Source: an uncultured Ruminococcus sp.
Lineage (GTDB): Bacteria; Bacillota; Clostridia; Oscillospirales; Ruminococcaceae
Direction: 5' to 3'
Assembly: GCA_937898375.1 (NCBI GenBank)
Contig: CALEJX010000531.1
Coordinates: 1-11,816, forward strand
Length of the DNA stretch: 11,816 nucleotides
Within the stretch, counting starts at the first letter, position 1; the number at the start of each line of letters is the position of its first letter. The position numbers were made by a program, and so were the translations under genes. Below are positions 1 to 6,277 of the stretch, piece by piece. The notes below the pieces were generated by a model that did no database searches, was not told the origin of the DNA, and saw only the letters and a list, made by a program, of their open reading frames with translations.

Positions 1-5
1 TCAAC

Positions 6-55
6 TGGCGAACGCTGTTCGCCCCTACATACAAACGGCGTATTTACGCAAATTG
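6..55 (-). repeat. GTAG-hairpin repeat, GCGAAC type, with conserved flank
   Basis: Read on the minus strand, GTAG (28-25) is followed by GGGCGAAC, loop AGC, then GTTCGCC with the last base mismatched. Upstream of GTAG, after exactly 12 nt, sits CAATTTGCGTAAATA (55-41). The same 15-mer, 12-nt spacer and GTAG hairpin recur on the plus strand at 4101-4150, so the repeat unit is at least 50 bp and not just the palindrome. No protein is encoded here. Confidence 0.85.
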
Positions 56-92
56 CACCGCCCCGCTTGTTCGAGTCTTTTTCAACACTCTA

Positions 93-123
93 ATCCGCTC
101 TGTTATCTCAGGGCGGATATTTT
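93..123 (+). terminator. Rho-independent terminator of a gene left of the window
   Basis: ATCCGCTCT (93-101) pairs with AGGGCGGAT (110-118) as a 9-bp stem with one G-T wobble and an 8-nt loop. An A and four T follow (120-123), then ATT. The orientation suits a plus-strand gene ending outside the window. The T tract is short, so efficiency is uncertain. Confidence 0.6.
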
Positions 124-161
124 ATTGTACGAAAACTCAGTTTAATATTGTAAAACAAACT

Positions 162-177
162 AGGAAAACGTTTTCTT
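162..177. promoter_or_regulatory. cre-like / LacI-family operator
   Basis: The 16-mer AGGAAAACGTTTTCTT contains the perfect 12-bp palindrome GAAAACGTTTTC centred on CG. It matches 14 of 16 positions of the catabolite-responsive element consensus WTGAAARCGYTTTCAW bound by CcpA in Firmicutes, and it also fits generic LacI-family operators. It lies 75 to 120 bp upstream of the two candidate -35 boxes of the exporter operon. That distance suits upstream activation better than promoter occlusion. The regulator is not visible in the window. Confidence 0.45.
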
Positions 178-187
178 TTAAATATGA

Positions 188-240
188 CTATCAATAGATA
201 ATAACATATTCACAATTTGTGAAAAATCACAACTTGATAG
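188..240. promoter_or_regulatory. Nested inverted repeats upstream of the exporter promoters
   Basis: CTATCAA (188-194) and TTGATAG (234-240) are perfect 7-bp inverted arms. They enclose TTCACAATTTGTGAA (209-223), a perfect palindrome about one base. Overlapping that is a third dyad, TTGTGA-AAAA-TCACAA (217-232). These symmetric sites just upstream of two promoter candidates look like transcription factor operators. They resemble Crp/Fnr or Rex half-sites but fit neither spacing, so no regulator is named. Confidence 0.4.
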
Positions 241-251
241 ACGTATTTTCG

Positions 252-280
252 TTGATTTTTCAGCTTGTTTTATATAAAAT
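252..280 (+). promoter_or_regulatory. Possible upstream promoter P2 of the exporter operon
   Basis: TTGATT (252-257) is separated by 17 bp from TAAAAT (275-280). Each hexamer departs from consensus by one or two bases. It would start transcription around 287, upstream of the stronger promoter at 297-325, in a region with few other features. Confidence 0.35.
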
Positions 281-296
281 AAATGCTTTTACCCCC

Positions 297-325
297 TTGA
301 CTTTGCTTTCAAAAGGGCTTATAAT
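297..325 (+). promoter_or_regulatory. Sigma-A promoter of the ABC exporter operon
   Basis: TTGACT (297-302), a 17-bp spacer and a perfect TATAAT (320-325) form a strong housekeeping promoter. Transcription should start near 332, giving a leader of about 90 nt. The leader can fold GCTC/GAGC (334-346) and a two-part hairpin: CATAAG (346-351) with CTTATG (373-378), enclosing CATAT (355-359) with ATATG (366-370). No T tract follows, so it is not an obvious attenuator. Confidence 0.8.
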
Positions 326-420
326 ATCCCATAGCTCAAAAAGAGCATAAGTTTCATATTTTTATATATGCGCTTATGAAAACATGAAGTATAGAAGTAT
401 AAAAAGGAGAGTGAAAAAAT

Positions 421-2184
421 ATGTTTCAGCTTCAATGGATATGGCACAATCTGAAAGGCTATCGAAAGTTCTATGTAACAGCCCTTGTGCTGTCTATCGT
501 GTGCAACGCCTTGTATCTCACCACACCTTATTTCAGCAAAGAGCTTGTGGATAAGTTCCTTTCAAGCAAGGACGCACTTTTTAACCTTGAGCATGAAAGA
601 AAGCTGTTTTGGCTGCTGCTTGCAGGCATGGTGGGCTTTACCCTGTTTAGAACTATCTGTCAGTATGCCTGCAACATGACCTATGAATTATCATCTCAGG
701 GCATGATATACAGAATAAGAACGCACCTTTTCAGACGTATCGAAAATCAGGATATGGAGTTTTATGACCGCAACCGCACAGGCGACCTTATGACAAGACT
801 TACGGGCGACCTCGATATGGTGCGCCATGCAGTGGCATTCGTGTTCAAAGGTATGCTTGAATCATGTTCGCTCTTTGTCGCCTCAACAGTGTATTTCTTT
901 ATGGTAAGCTGGAAAATGGCGCTTCTTCTGCTTGCTGTTACGCCATTTATATTCGGCGTGGTGGTGCTTCTTGATAAAAAGGCAAAACCTGTGTATGTTG
1001 ACCTCCGTGAGAAGCTTTCCAAAATGAATACAGACGCTCAGGAGAACATCTCAGGCAACAGAGTTGTAAAAGCTTTCGCCCGTGAGGACTATGAGATAGA
1101 AAAGTTTCAAAAAGCCAATAAAGAGTATTCTGACGCCAACAAAAAAGCCTCACTCCTGTGGCTGAAATTCTATCCTTATATGGAAGCTTTCGCAAACGCC
1201 TTGTCAGTTATAATGCTCCTCGGCGGCGGATTTTTCCTTATAAAAGGGGAAATAACAATGGGCGAGTATGTGGCTATCTCAGGTCTTATTTGGGGTATCG
1301 CAAACCCTGTTAGAAACCTTGGTATCTATGTGAACGATATGCAAAGGTTCATGGCTTCCGCAATGAAAGTCATAGAGATATACTATGCAAACCCTATTAT
1401 AAAAGACAGACCTGACGCAATTGACCAAAAGGAAAGACTTCACGGGGATATCGAGTTCAAGGACGTTACCTTTAAGTTCGGCAAGCATACTGTCCTTGAC
1501 AACGTGAACTTCAAGATAAAAGCAGGTCAGACAGTTGCCATAATGGGCGAAACAGGCTCAGGCAAGACCTCGCTTATAAATCTCATACCGAGATTTTATG
1601 ACGCAAACTCAGGAGAAGTCCTTGTTGACGGCATTGACGTAAGAAAGCGTAAGCTCTCACAGCTACGCTCGCAAATAGGCATGGCAACTCAGGACGTTTT
1701 GCTTTTCTCCGATACCATAGACGGCAACATCGCATACGGCGACTCTGATATGTCCGAGGAGGCGGTCAAGCACTATGCAAAGCTTGCGGCGGCAAGCGAG
1801 TTCGTAGAGAAAATGCCTGACGGCTATGAAACTATCGTGGGCGAGCGTGGCGTAGGTCTCTCAGGCGGACAGAAGCAAAGACTTTCCCTTGCAAGAGCCT
1901 TAGCCATAAAGCCTGCCATTCTTATCCTTGACGATACCACCTCCGCCGTTGATATGGAAACGGAAAAGTATATTCAGGACAGCCTTAGAAACCTCGACTT
2001 CCCATGCACAAAGATAATAATAGCCCAGCGTATCTCCTCCACCAAGGACGCCGATATGATAATGATCCTCGATGACGGCAAGATAACCGAAATGGGTACT
2101 CATGAAGAACTTATCGCCAAAAAGGGCTACTATTACGAGGTATTCAAGCTGCAGAACGAGGGCTTTGGAAAGGAGGCGGTCTGA
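421..2184 (+). CDS. Heterodimeric ABC exporter, subunit with degenerate ATPase site (BmrC/YheI-like)
   Basis: This is a full half-transporter of 587 aa. The membrane domain has about six helices (roughly 17-37, 61-82, 136-160, 163-185, 254-275, 281-300). The ATPase domain has Walker A GETGSGKT at 376-383, a Q-loop in ATQDVLLF, signature LSGGQ at 480-484 and Walker B ending LILDD at 504-505. The residue after the Walker B Asp is Asp505 where a catalytic Glu is expected, and the H-loop has Gln536 (AQR) where His is expected. These are marks of the non-hydrolysing site in heterodimeric exporters such as BmrCD or TM287/288. The start is set by AAGGAG at 404-409. The partner gene follows with no gap. 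Family knowledge points to drug or lipid export at the cell membrane; the substrate is unknown. Confidence 0.93.
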   Translation: MFQLQWIWHNLKGYRKFYVTALVLSIVCNALYLTTPYFSKELVDKFLSSKDALFNLEHERKLFWLLLAGMVGFTLFRTICQYACNMTYELSSQGMIYRIRTHLFRRIENQDMEFYDRNRTGDLMTRLTGDLDMVRHAVAFVFKGMLESCSLFVASTVYFFMVSWKMALLLLAVTPFIFGVVVLLDKKAKPVYVDLREKLSKMNTDAQENISGNRVVKAFAREDYEIEKFQKANKEYSDANKKASLLWLKFYPYMEAFANALSVIMLLGGGFFLIKGEITMGEYVAISGLIWGIANPVRNLGIYVNDMQRFMASAMKVIEIYYANPIIKDRPDAIDQKERLHGDIEFKDVTFKFGKHTVLDNVNFKIKAGQTVAIMGETGSGKTSLINLIPRFYDANSGEVLVDGIDVRKRKLSQLRSQIGMATQDVLLFSDTIDGNIAYGDSDMSEEAVKHYAKLAAASEFVEKMPDGYETIVGERGVGLSGGQKQRLSLARALAIKPAILILDDTTSAVDMETEKYIQDSLRNLDFPCTKIIIAQRISSTKDADMIMILDDGKITEMGTHEELIAKKGYYYEVFKLQNEGFGKEAV

Positions 2185-3960
2185 ATGGCAAGAAACCGTT
2201 ATGACGTTGATGAAGTCCTCGAAACACCATTTGACTTCGCCCACCTGAAACGCTCCTTTGTGTATATCAAAAAATATAAGGGCAAAATGATAACCGCCCT
2301 TGTGCTTAGCGTGTTCGCCGCAATATCAGGACTTCTCGGACCGCTCATCACACAGTACGCACTTGATAATACCATACCGCAAAAGAATATGGGGCAGCTC
2401 GTCCTGCTCACCCTCGCTTTTATCGGCACCATAGCCGTGTCCATAATATTCTCCACTATCCGTTCAAGGATAATGACAGTTGTTGGTCAGGATATAATCT
2501 TCGATATCCGTACCGACCTTTTCAAGCATTTGCAGGAACTTCCATTTGAGTATTACGACAACCGCCCACACGGCAAGATCCTCATAAGAGTTGTAAACTA
2601 TGTAAACTCCGTGTCGGATATGCTCTCAAACGGTATCATCAACGTTATACTCGAGTGCCTTAATATGCTTTTCATCATGATTTTCATGTTCTTTGTAAAC
2701 GTGAAGCTCTCGCTGGTGGTGCTTTCGGGTCTGCCTGTATTTGCGGTAATAATGATGATGATAAAGAAAAGACAGCGTAAAGCGTGGCAGGACGTTTCAA
2801 ACAAGTCCTCAAACCTTAACGCCTATTTGCAGGAAAACATCACAGGCGCAAGAGTAACGCAGATATTCACCCGTGAGGAAGAAAACGCCGAGATATTCGA
2901 CAGACTTTCCGAGAAATATCGTAAAAGCTGGATAAACGCCGTGAAGTATTCTCACCTTGTTTGGCCTGCTACCGACAACGTTTCTACTCTTGTGAGAGCC
3001 GCAATATTCGTGGTGGGTCTGCTGGTGCTGACCCCTGCGGCAGTAAGCCTCGGAACTATCGTTGCAATGACAAGCTACGCTTCAAGCTTTTGGCAGCCTA
3101 TCATGAACCTGTCAAACATCTTCAATAACTTCATCAACAATATCGCCTACCTTGAGCGTATCTTTGAACCCCTCGACGAGCCTGCCACTATCGCAGACAA
3201 GCCGAATGCAAAAGATATCGGCGATATCACAGGCGAGGTAAAATTTGACGATGTTACATTCAGCTATGAGCAGGGCAAAACAGTTTTGGAGCATATCTCC
3301 TTTGACGTTAAGCCGGGCGAAAGCGTCGCCCTTGTAGGGCCAACAGGCGCAGGAAAATCTACCATAGTCTCCCTGCTGTCAAGATTTTATGACCTTGACA
3401 GCGGTAAAATAACCATAGACGGCAAGGATATAAGTCAGGCGACCTTACATTCTCTCCGCTCACAAATGGGCATAATGCTTCAGGACAGCTTTATTTTCAG
3501 CGGCACTATCTACGATAATATCCGCTACGGCAGACTTGACGCAACAGAAGAAGAAATAAGAGAAGCCGCAAAGATAGTCTGCGCTGATGAGTTTATAAGC
3601 GAAATGAAAGACGGATATATGACCGAGGTCAACGAGCGTGGCTCAAAGCTCTCAGGCGGGCAGAAACAGCTTATCTCATTTGCAAGAACGCTCCTCTCCG
3701 ACCCGAAAATACTTGTCCTCGATGAAGCCACTTCATCAATAGACGCACGAACAGAAAAACTCCTCCAGAAAGGACTTCAAAGACTTCTTGTTGGCAGAAC
3801 ATCATTTATCATCGCACATAGACTTTCAACTATCAAAAACTGCGATAAGATAATGTATATCGACAACAAAGGTATCGCCGAGTGCGGCACTCATGACGAG
3901 CTTATCGCAAAGAAAGGCGAATACTACAAGCTCTACACCGCACAGCATTTGGACGAATAA
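2185..3960 (+). CDS. Heterodimeric ABC exporter, subunit with catalytic ATPase site (BmrD/YheH-like)
   Basis: This 591-aa half-transporter is the partner of the preceding subunit. Its membrane domain has helices at roughly 34-57, 70-92, 150-172, 174-194, 265-285 and 287-308. The ATPase domain has Walker A GPTGAGKST at 385-393, signature LSGGQ at 489-493, Walker B with Asp513 followed by catalytic Glu514 (LDEATSSID), and switch His545 (AHRLST). It therefore supplies the catalytic residues its partner lacks. The signature is followed by KQLISFAR rather than the usual QRxxxAR, as is common in this subunit class. ATG directly follows the TGA of the first gene, with AAGGAGG at 2170-2175 inside the first gene's end, so translation is probably coupled and stoichiometry equal. 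Substrate unknown. Confidence 0.93.
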   Translation: MARNRYDVDEVLETPFDFAHLKRSFVYIKKYKGKMITALVLSVFAAISGLLGPLITQYALDNTIPQKNMGQLVLLTLAFIGTIAVSIIFSTIRSRIMTVVGQDIIFDIRTDLFKHLQELPFEYYDNRPHGKILIRVVNYVNSVSDMLSNGIINVILECLNMLFIMIFMFFVNVKLSLVVLSGLPVFAVIMMMIKKRQRKAWQDVSNKSSNLNAYLQENITGARVTQIFTREEENAEIFDRLSEKYRKSWINAVKYSHLVWPATDNVSTLVRAAIFVVGLLVLTPAAVSLGTIVAMTSYASSFWQPIMNLSNIFNNFINNIAYLERIFEPLDEPATIADKPNAKDIGDITGEVKFDDVTFSYEQGKTVLEHISFDVKPGESVALVGPTGAGKSTIVSLLSRFYDLDSGKITIDGKDISQATLHSLRSQMGIMLQDSFIFSGTIYDNIRYGRLDATEEEIREAAKIVCADEFISEMKDGYMTEVNERGSKLSGGQKQLISFARTLLSDPKILVLDEATSSIDARTEKLLQKGLQRLLVGRTSFIIAHRLSTIKNCDKIMYIDNKGIAECGTHDELIAKKGEYYKLYTAQHLDE

Positions 3961-4004
3961 AACAGCATAAAAACACGGGCGACCGCATATCACCCCCACC
4001 AATG

Positions 4005-4028
4005 GTAGGGGCGACCTTGGGTCGCCCG
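4005..4028 (+). repeat. GTAG-hairpin repeat, GCGACC type
   Basis: GTAG (4005-4008) is followed directly by GGGCGACC (4009-4016), loop TTG, and GGTCGCCC (4020-4027), a perfect 8-bp stem. It lies 44 bp after the exporter operon. With no T tract after the stem it is a weak terminator at best, but it is the only strong plus-strand hairpin at the operon's 3' end. Confidence 0.85.
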
Positions 4029-4056
4029 TTGTCTGTTGCAAAATCCCCAAACAAGT

Positions 4057-4101
4057 GGGACGTCGCATTTCTGTGAAACAGAAATTGAGCCGTTCCCCTA
4101 C
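4057..4101 (-). repeat. Composite GTAG-hairpin repeat with inner 8-bp stem
   Basis: On the minus strand GTAG (4101-4098) precedes GGGAACG (4097-4091), which pairs with CGTCCC (4062-4057) apart from one extra A. Inside lies a second perfect hairpin, ATTTCTGT-GAA-ACAGAAAT on the plus strand (4067-4085). Its 5' edge meets the next repeat head to head, sharing C4101. A partial copy of the distal arm occurs at 11802-11816. Confidence 0.7.
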
Positions 4102-4151
4102 AATTTGCGTAAATATGTTGTTCATATGTAGGGGCGAACAGTGTTCGCCCG
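4101..4151 (+). repeat. GTAG-hairpin repeat, GCGAAC type, with conserved flank
   Basis: CAATTTGCGTAAATA (4101-4115), a 12-nt spacer, GTAG (4128-4131), then GGGCGAAC (4132-4139), loop AGT and GTTCGCCC (4143-4150). It is the best match to the copy at 6-55: in the 12-nt spacer the five differences are all transitions. It sits 26 bp past the stop of the convergent sirtuin gene and could limit read-through from it, although no T tract is present. Confidence 0.85.
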
Positions 4152-4176
4152 TTTGTTATCTCGCTTTTACAAGAGC

Positions 4177-4887
4177 CTATTTTATCACTATCTTATCCAG
4201 CGTTTCCCCCACCTTGTCATGGATAACAAGGTCGCAGGAGCCGTCCATAGAAGTCTTGTCCCGATTTATCAGCACAAGGCTGTCCCCCTGAAAATATCTC
4301 ACCATTCCTGCCGCAGGGTAAACTGTCAGGGAAGTGCCTGCAATAATAAGCGTGTCGCACCGAGATATCTCCCTCACTGCTTCTGTCACAGTTTCATCAT
4401 CAAGCCCCTCCTCGTAAAGCACAACGTCAGGCTTGATAATTCCGCCGCAGGTGCATTTCGGCGCGCCCGTGCTGTTTAAAATATCCTCCGCCGTGTAGAA
4501 TTTTCCGCAATCCATGCAGTGGTTGCGGTGTACGCTTCCGTGAAGCTCCAGCACCTTTTTGCTGCCTGCCGCCGTGTGAAGCCCGTCAATGTTCTGCGTG
4601 ATAACTGAAGAAAGTATGCCTGCCCTCTCCATTTCCGCAAGCTTGTAATGCGCTTTGTTAGGCTTTGCCGTCAGACAAAGCATTTTGTCACGGTAAAAAT
4701 CATAAAACGCCTTTGTGTGCCGCATGAAAAACGTGTGGCTGAGTATCTGCTCAGGGGGATAATCATATTTCTGATTGTAAAGCCCGTCTACCGAGCGAAA
4801 ATCAGGTATGCCGCTCTCTGTTGATACCCCTGCGCCCCCGAAGAATACTATCCTGTGTGACTTGTCTATTATCTGCTGCAGCTCCAT
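4177..4887 (-). CDS. Sir2-family NAD-dependent protein deacylase (bacterial sirtuin)
   Basis: This is a complete small sirtuin of 236 aa. It uses NAD+ to remove acetyl or other acyl groups from lysines of cytoplasmic proteins. Visible motifs are GAGVSTESGIPDFRS (18-32) and TQNID (97-101) for NAD binding, catalytic His116 in ELHGS, and GTSLTVYPAA (184-193). Four zinc ligands are at Cys124, Cys127, Cys145 and Cys147, the second pair being a tight C-x-C. The start at 4887 is chosen because AGGAGTG lies just before it; the longer ATG at 4938 would fall in the ilvE terminator. The Tyr/Arg pair of SIRT5-type desuccinylases is not evident near residues 53-66 (FFMRHTKAFYDFYR), which fits the undifferentiated class better, but substrate preference cannot be read from this. 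Confidence 0.93.
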   Translation of the reverse strand: MELQQIIDKSHRIVFFGGAGVSTESGIPDFRSVDGLYNQKYDYPPEQILSHTFFMRHTKAFYDFYRDKMLCLTAKPNKAHYKLAEMERAGILSSVITQNIDGLHTAAGSKKVLELHGSVHRNHCMDCGKFYTAEDILNSTGAPKCTCGGIIKPDVVLYEEGLDDETVTEAVREISRCDTLIIAGTSLTVYPAAGMVRYFQGDSLVLINRDKTSMDGSCDLVIHDKVGETLDKIVIK

Positions 4888-4903
4888 TTTTATCACTCCT
4901 ATT

Positions 4904-4939
4904 AAAAAATGCGGTCTATACCGAAGCACAGACCGCATT
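4904..4939 (-). terminator. Strong Rho-independent terminator of ilvE with UUCG loop
   Basis: On the minus strand, AATGCGGTCT pairs perfectly with AGACCGCATT (10 bp). The inner 12 nt, GTGC-TTCG-GTAT, extend the stem by four more pairs (two of them G-U) and close on a C(UUCG)G tetraloop. The run TTTTTT (4909-4904) completes the terminator. It begins 15 nt after the ilvE stop and ends about 17 nt before the sirtuin start. Confidence 0.9.
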
Positions 4940-4953
4940 GATTATTTACGATA

Positions 4954-6024
4954 TTAGTCGATCTTAACGATCCAGCCGAACTCGTCTGGTATCTTGCCCC
5001 ACTGAATGCCTGTCATTGTATCGTACAGCATCTGTGAAACAGGGCCGATCTTGTTGTTGTTTATCTCCATTACCTTGTCGCCCCACTTAAGATGACCAAC
5101 AGGTGAGATAACAGCGGCAGTACCTGTGCCGAATACCTCGTCCAGCTTGCCGTTGTCATAAGCTTCAGCGATCTCCTCGATAGAGATCTTTCTCTCGCTT
5201 ACCTTGTAGCCCTTCTTCTTGCATATCTCGATAGCAGATTTTCTTGTGATACCAGGGAGAACAGAGCCAAGAAGCTGTGGAGTAACAACTTCGCCGTCAA
5301 TAACGAAGAAGATGTTCATTGAGCCAACTTCCTCAACATACTTTCTCTCAACGCCGTCAAGCCAAAGTACCTGCTCGTAATCCTGCTCGTGAGCTTCTTC
5401 CTGACCAGCAAGTGAGATAGCGTAGTTAGCGGCAGTCTTAGCAAAACCTGTACCGCCTCTTACGGCTCTGACATACTTGTTCTCAACGTATATCTTAACA
5501 GGGTTAAGACCTGTTGAATAGTAAGCGCCTGAAGGTGAAAGGATAATGATGAACAGATAGTGGTCAGCAGGCTTAACACCTACATATGGGTCAACTGCAA
5601 TGATAAATGGTCTGATGTAAAGGGAAGCGCCCTCAGTGTGAGGAACCCAATCCTGCTCCATTTTAACAAGAGTTTTCAGAGCATAGAGCATATCCTCTTC
5701 GTTGATCTTAGGTATTACCATTCTCTCAGCAGAGTTGTTCATTCTCTTGAAGTTCTCCTGAGGTCTGAAAAGTTGAACAGAGCCGTCAGCAGTACGATAA
5801 GCCTTAAGACCCTCGAATATCTCCTGACCGTAGTGCAGGCACATAGCAGCAGGGGAGAGTGAAAGGTCGCCATAAGGCACGATCCTTGCGTCATGCCAGC
5901 CCTGACCGGCATCATAATTCATAATAAACATATGGTCAGTAAAAATGTGACCGAAACCGAGCTTTGTCTCGTCAGCCGGTTTTTCCTTTGGAGTAGTGGT
6001 ACGTTCGATCTTGATATCTAACAT
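4954..6024 (-). CDS. ilvE: Branched-chain amino acid aminotransferase
   Basis: This 356-aa fold-type IV PLP enzyme transfers the amino group between glutamate and the keto acids of leucine, isoleucine and valine, the last step of their synthesis and first step of breakdown. The PLP lysine is Lys196 in GGTGFAKTAANYA. Other family motifs are LHYGQEIFEGLKAY (63-76), SLYIRPFI (134-141) and EEVGSMNIFFV (231-241), where the acid contacts the pyridine nitrogen. Length and motifs match the longer class II group, like Bacillus YwaA/YbgE, rather than the roughly 300-aa E. coli IlvE. AAGGA lies about 7 nt before the ATG. It is transcribed from its own promoter at 6083-6111 and closed by the terminator at 4904-4939, so it is probably mainly monocistronic. 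Confidence 0.95.
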   Translation of the reverse strand: MLDIKIERTTTPKEKPADETKLGFGHIFTDHMFIMNYDAGQGWHDARIVPYGDLSLSPAAMCLHYGQEIFEGLKAYRTADGSVQLFRPQENFKRMNNSAERMVIPKINEEDMLYALKTLVKMEQDWVPHTEGASLYIRPFIIAVDPYVGVKPADHYLFIIILSPSGAYYSTGLNPVKIYVENKYVRAVRGGTGFAKTAANYAISLAGQEEAHEQDYEQVLWLDGVERKYVEEVGSMNIFFVIDGEVVTPQLLGSVLPGITRKSAIEICKKKGYKVSERKISIEEIAEAYDNGKLDEVFGTGTAAVISPVGHLKWGDKVMEINNNKIGPVSQMLYDTMTGIQWGKIPDEFGWIVKID

Positions 6025-6053
6025 ACAGATCCTTCTTTCTTAAATTAATGATC

Positions 6054-6070
6054 GGTTCGCCAAGCGAACC
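6054..6070 (-). promoter_or_regulatory. Hairpin at the 5' end of the ilvE mRNA
   Basis: GGTTCGC and GCGAACC form a perfect 7-bp dyad around three bases. With transcription predicted to start near 6076, the hairpin falls within the first ~25 nt of the ilvE leader, about 30 nt upstream of the start codon. It may protect the mRNA 5' end or be a DNA operator. It does not match a CodY box and is too small for a T-box. Confidence 0.45.
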
Positions 6071-6082
6071 TTTACCACATAT

Positions 6083-6111
6083 ATTATAATACTTCTTATG
6101 ATTTTTTTCAA
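6083..6111 (-). promoter_or_regulatory. Sigma-A promoter of ilvE
   Basis: On the minus strand TTGAAA (6111-6106), a 17-bp spacer and a perfect TATAAT (6088-6083). Start predicted near 6076, giving a leader of about 50 nt. Confidence 0.85.
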
Positions 6112-6182
6112 GAGGTTTTGCAAAAAAAAATCCCCGATTTTATCAAAAATATGCAGGATAGTATTTTGAAAACTGCATTTTT

Positions 6183-6194
6183 ATACAGCTGTAT
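6183..6194. promoter_or_regulatory. ATACAGCTGTAT palindrome, possible BlaI/CopY-type operator
   Basis: A perfect 12-bp palindrome containing TACA-GC-TGTA, the TACAnnTGTA core recognised by BlaI/MecI/CopY-family repressors. It is flanked by direct repeats TGAAAACTG (6167-6175 and 6194-6202). It lies 54 bp upstream of the transpeptidase gene's -35 box and 71 bp from that of ilvE. A repressor normally sits closer, so the role is open. Confidence 0.3.
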
Positions 6195-6248
6195 GAAAAC
6201 TGTCGAGAAATCGTCTTAAAAATGTCTTTATATTGTAGGAAATACTCC

Positions 6249-6277
6249 TTGAAAAAAAGGCAATAGTGTTGTATAAT
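6249..6277 (+). promoter_or_regulatory. Sigma-A promoter of the L,D-transpeptidase gene
   Basis: TTGAAA (6249-6254), a 17-bp spacer and a perfect TATAAT (6272-6277). It uses the same hexamers and spacing as the divergent ilvE promoter. Start predicted near 6284, leader about 55 nt. Confidence 0.85.

Noticed and set aside
60..95. tRNA 3' end suggested by GTTCGAGTC at 69-77
   Set aside because: The flanking bases do not pair as a T-stem and no acceptor or anticodon arm is present.
217..232. Rex or Crp site
   Set aside because: TTGTGA-N4-TCACAA is two bases shorter than the Rex site and has a 4-bp spacer instead of the 6 of Crp/Fnr, so it is reported only as an unassigned dyad.
4055..4479. Two plus-strand frames (78 and 112 aa) over the sirtuin gene
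   Set aside because: They begin in hairpin repeats and run antisense to the sirtuin's zinc and NAD-binding region.
4888..4938. Longer N-terminus for the sirtuin starting at 4938
   Set aside because: The extra 17 codons lie in the ilvE terminator stem, while the start at 4887 has a good AGGAGTG site and matches the usual family N-terminus.
6025..6076. T-box or other riboswitch before ilvE
   Set aside because: The leader is only about 50 nt, with a single 7-bp hairpin and no T-box sequence or terminator.
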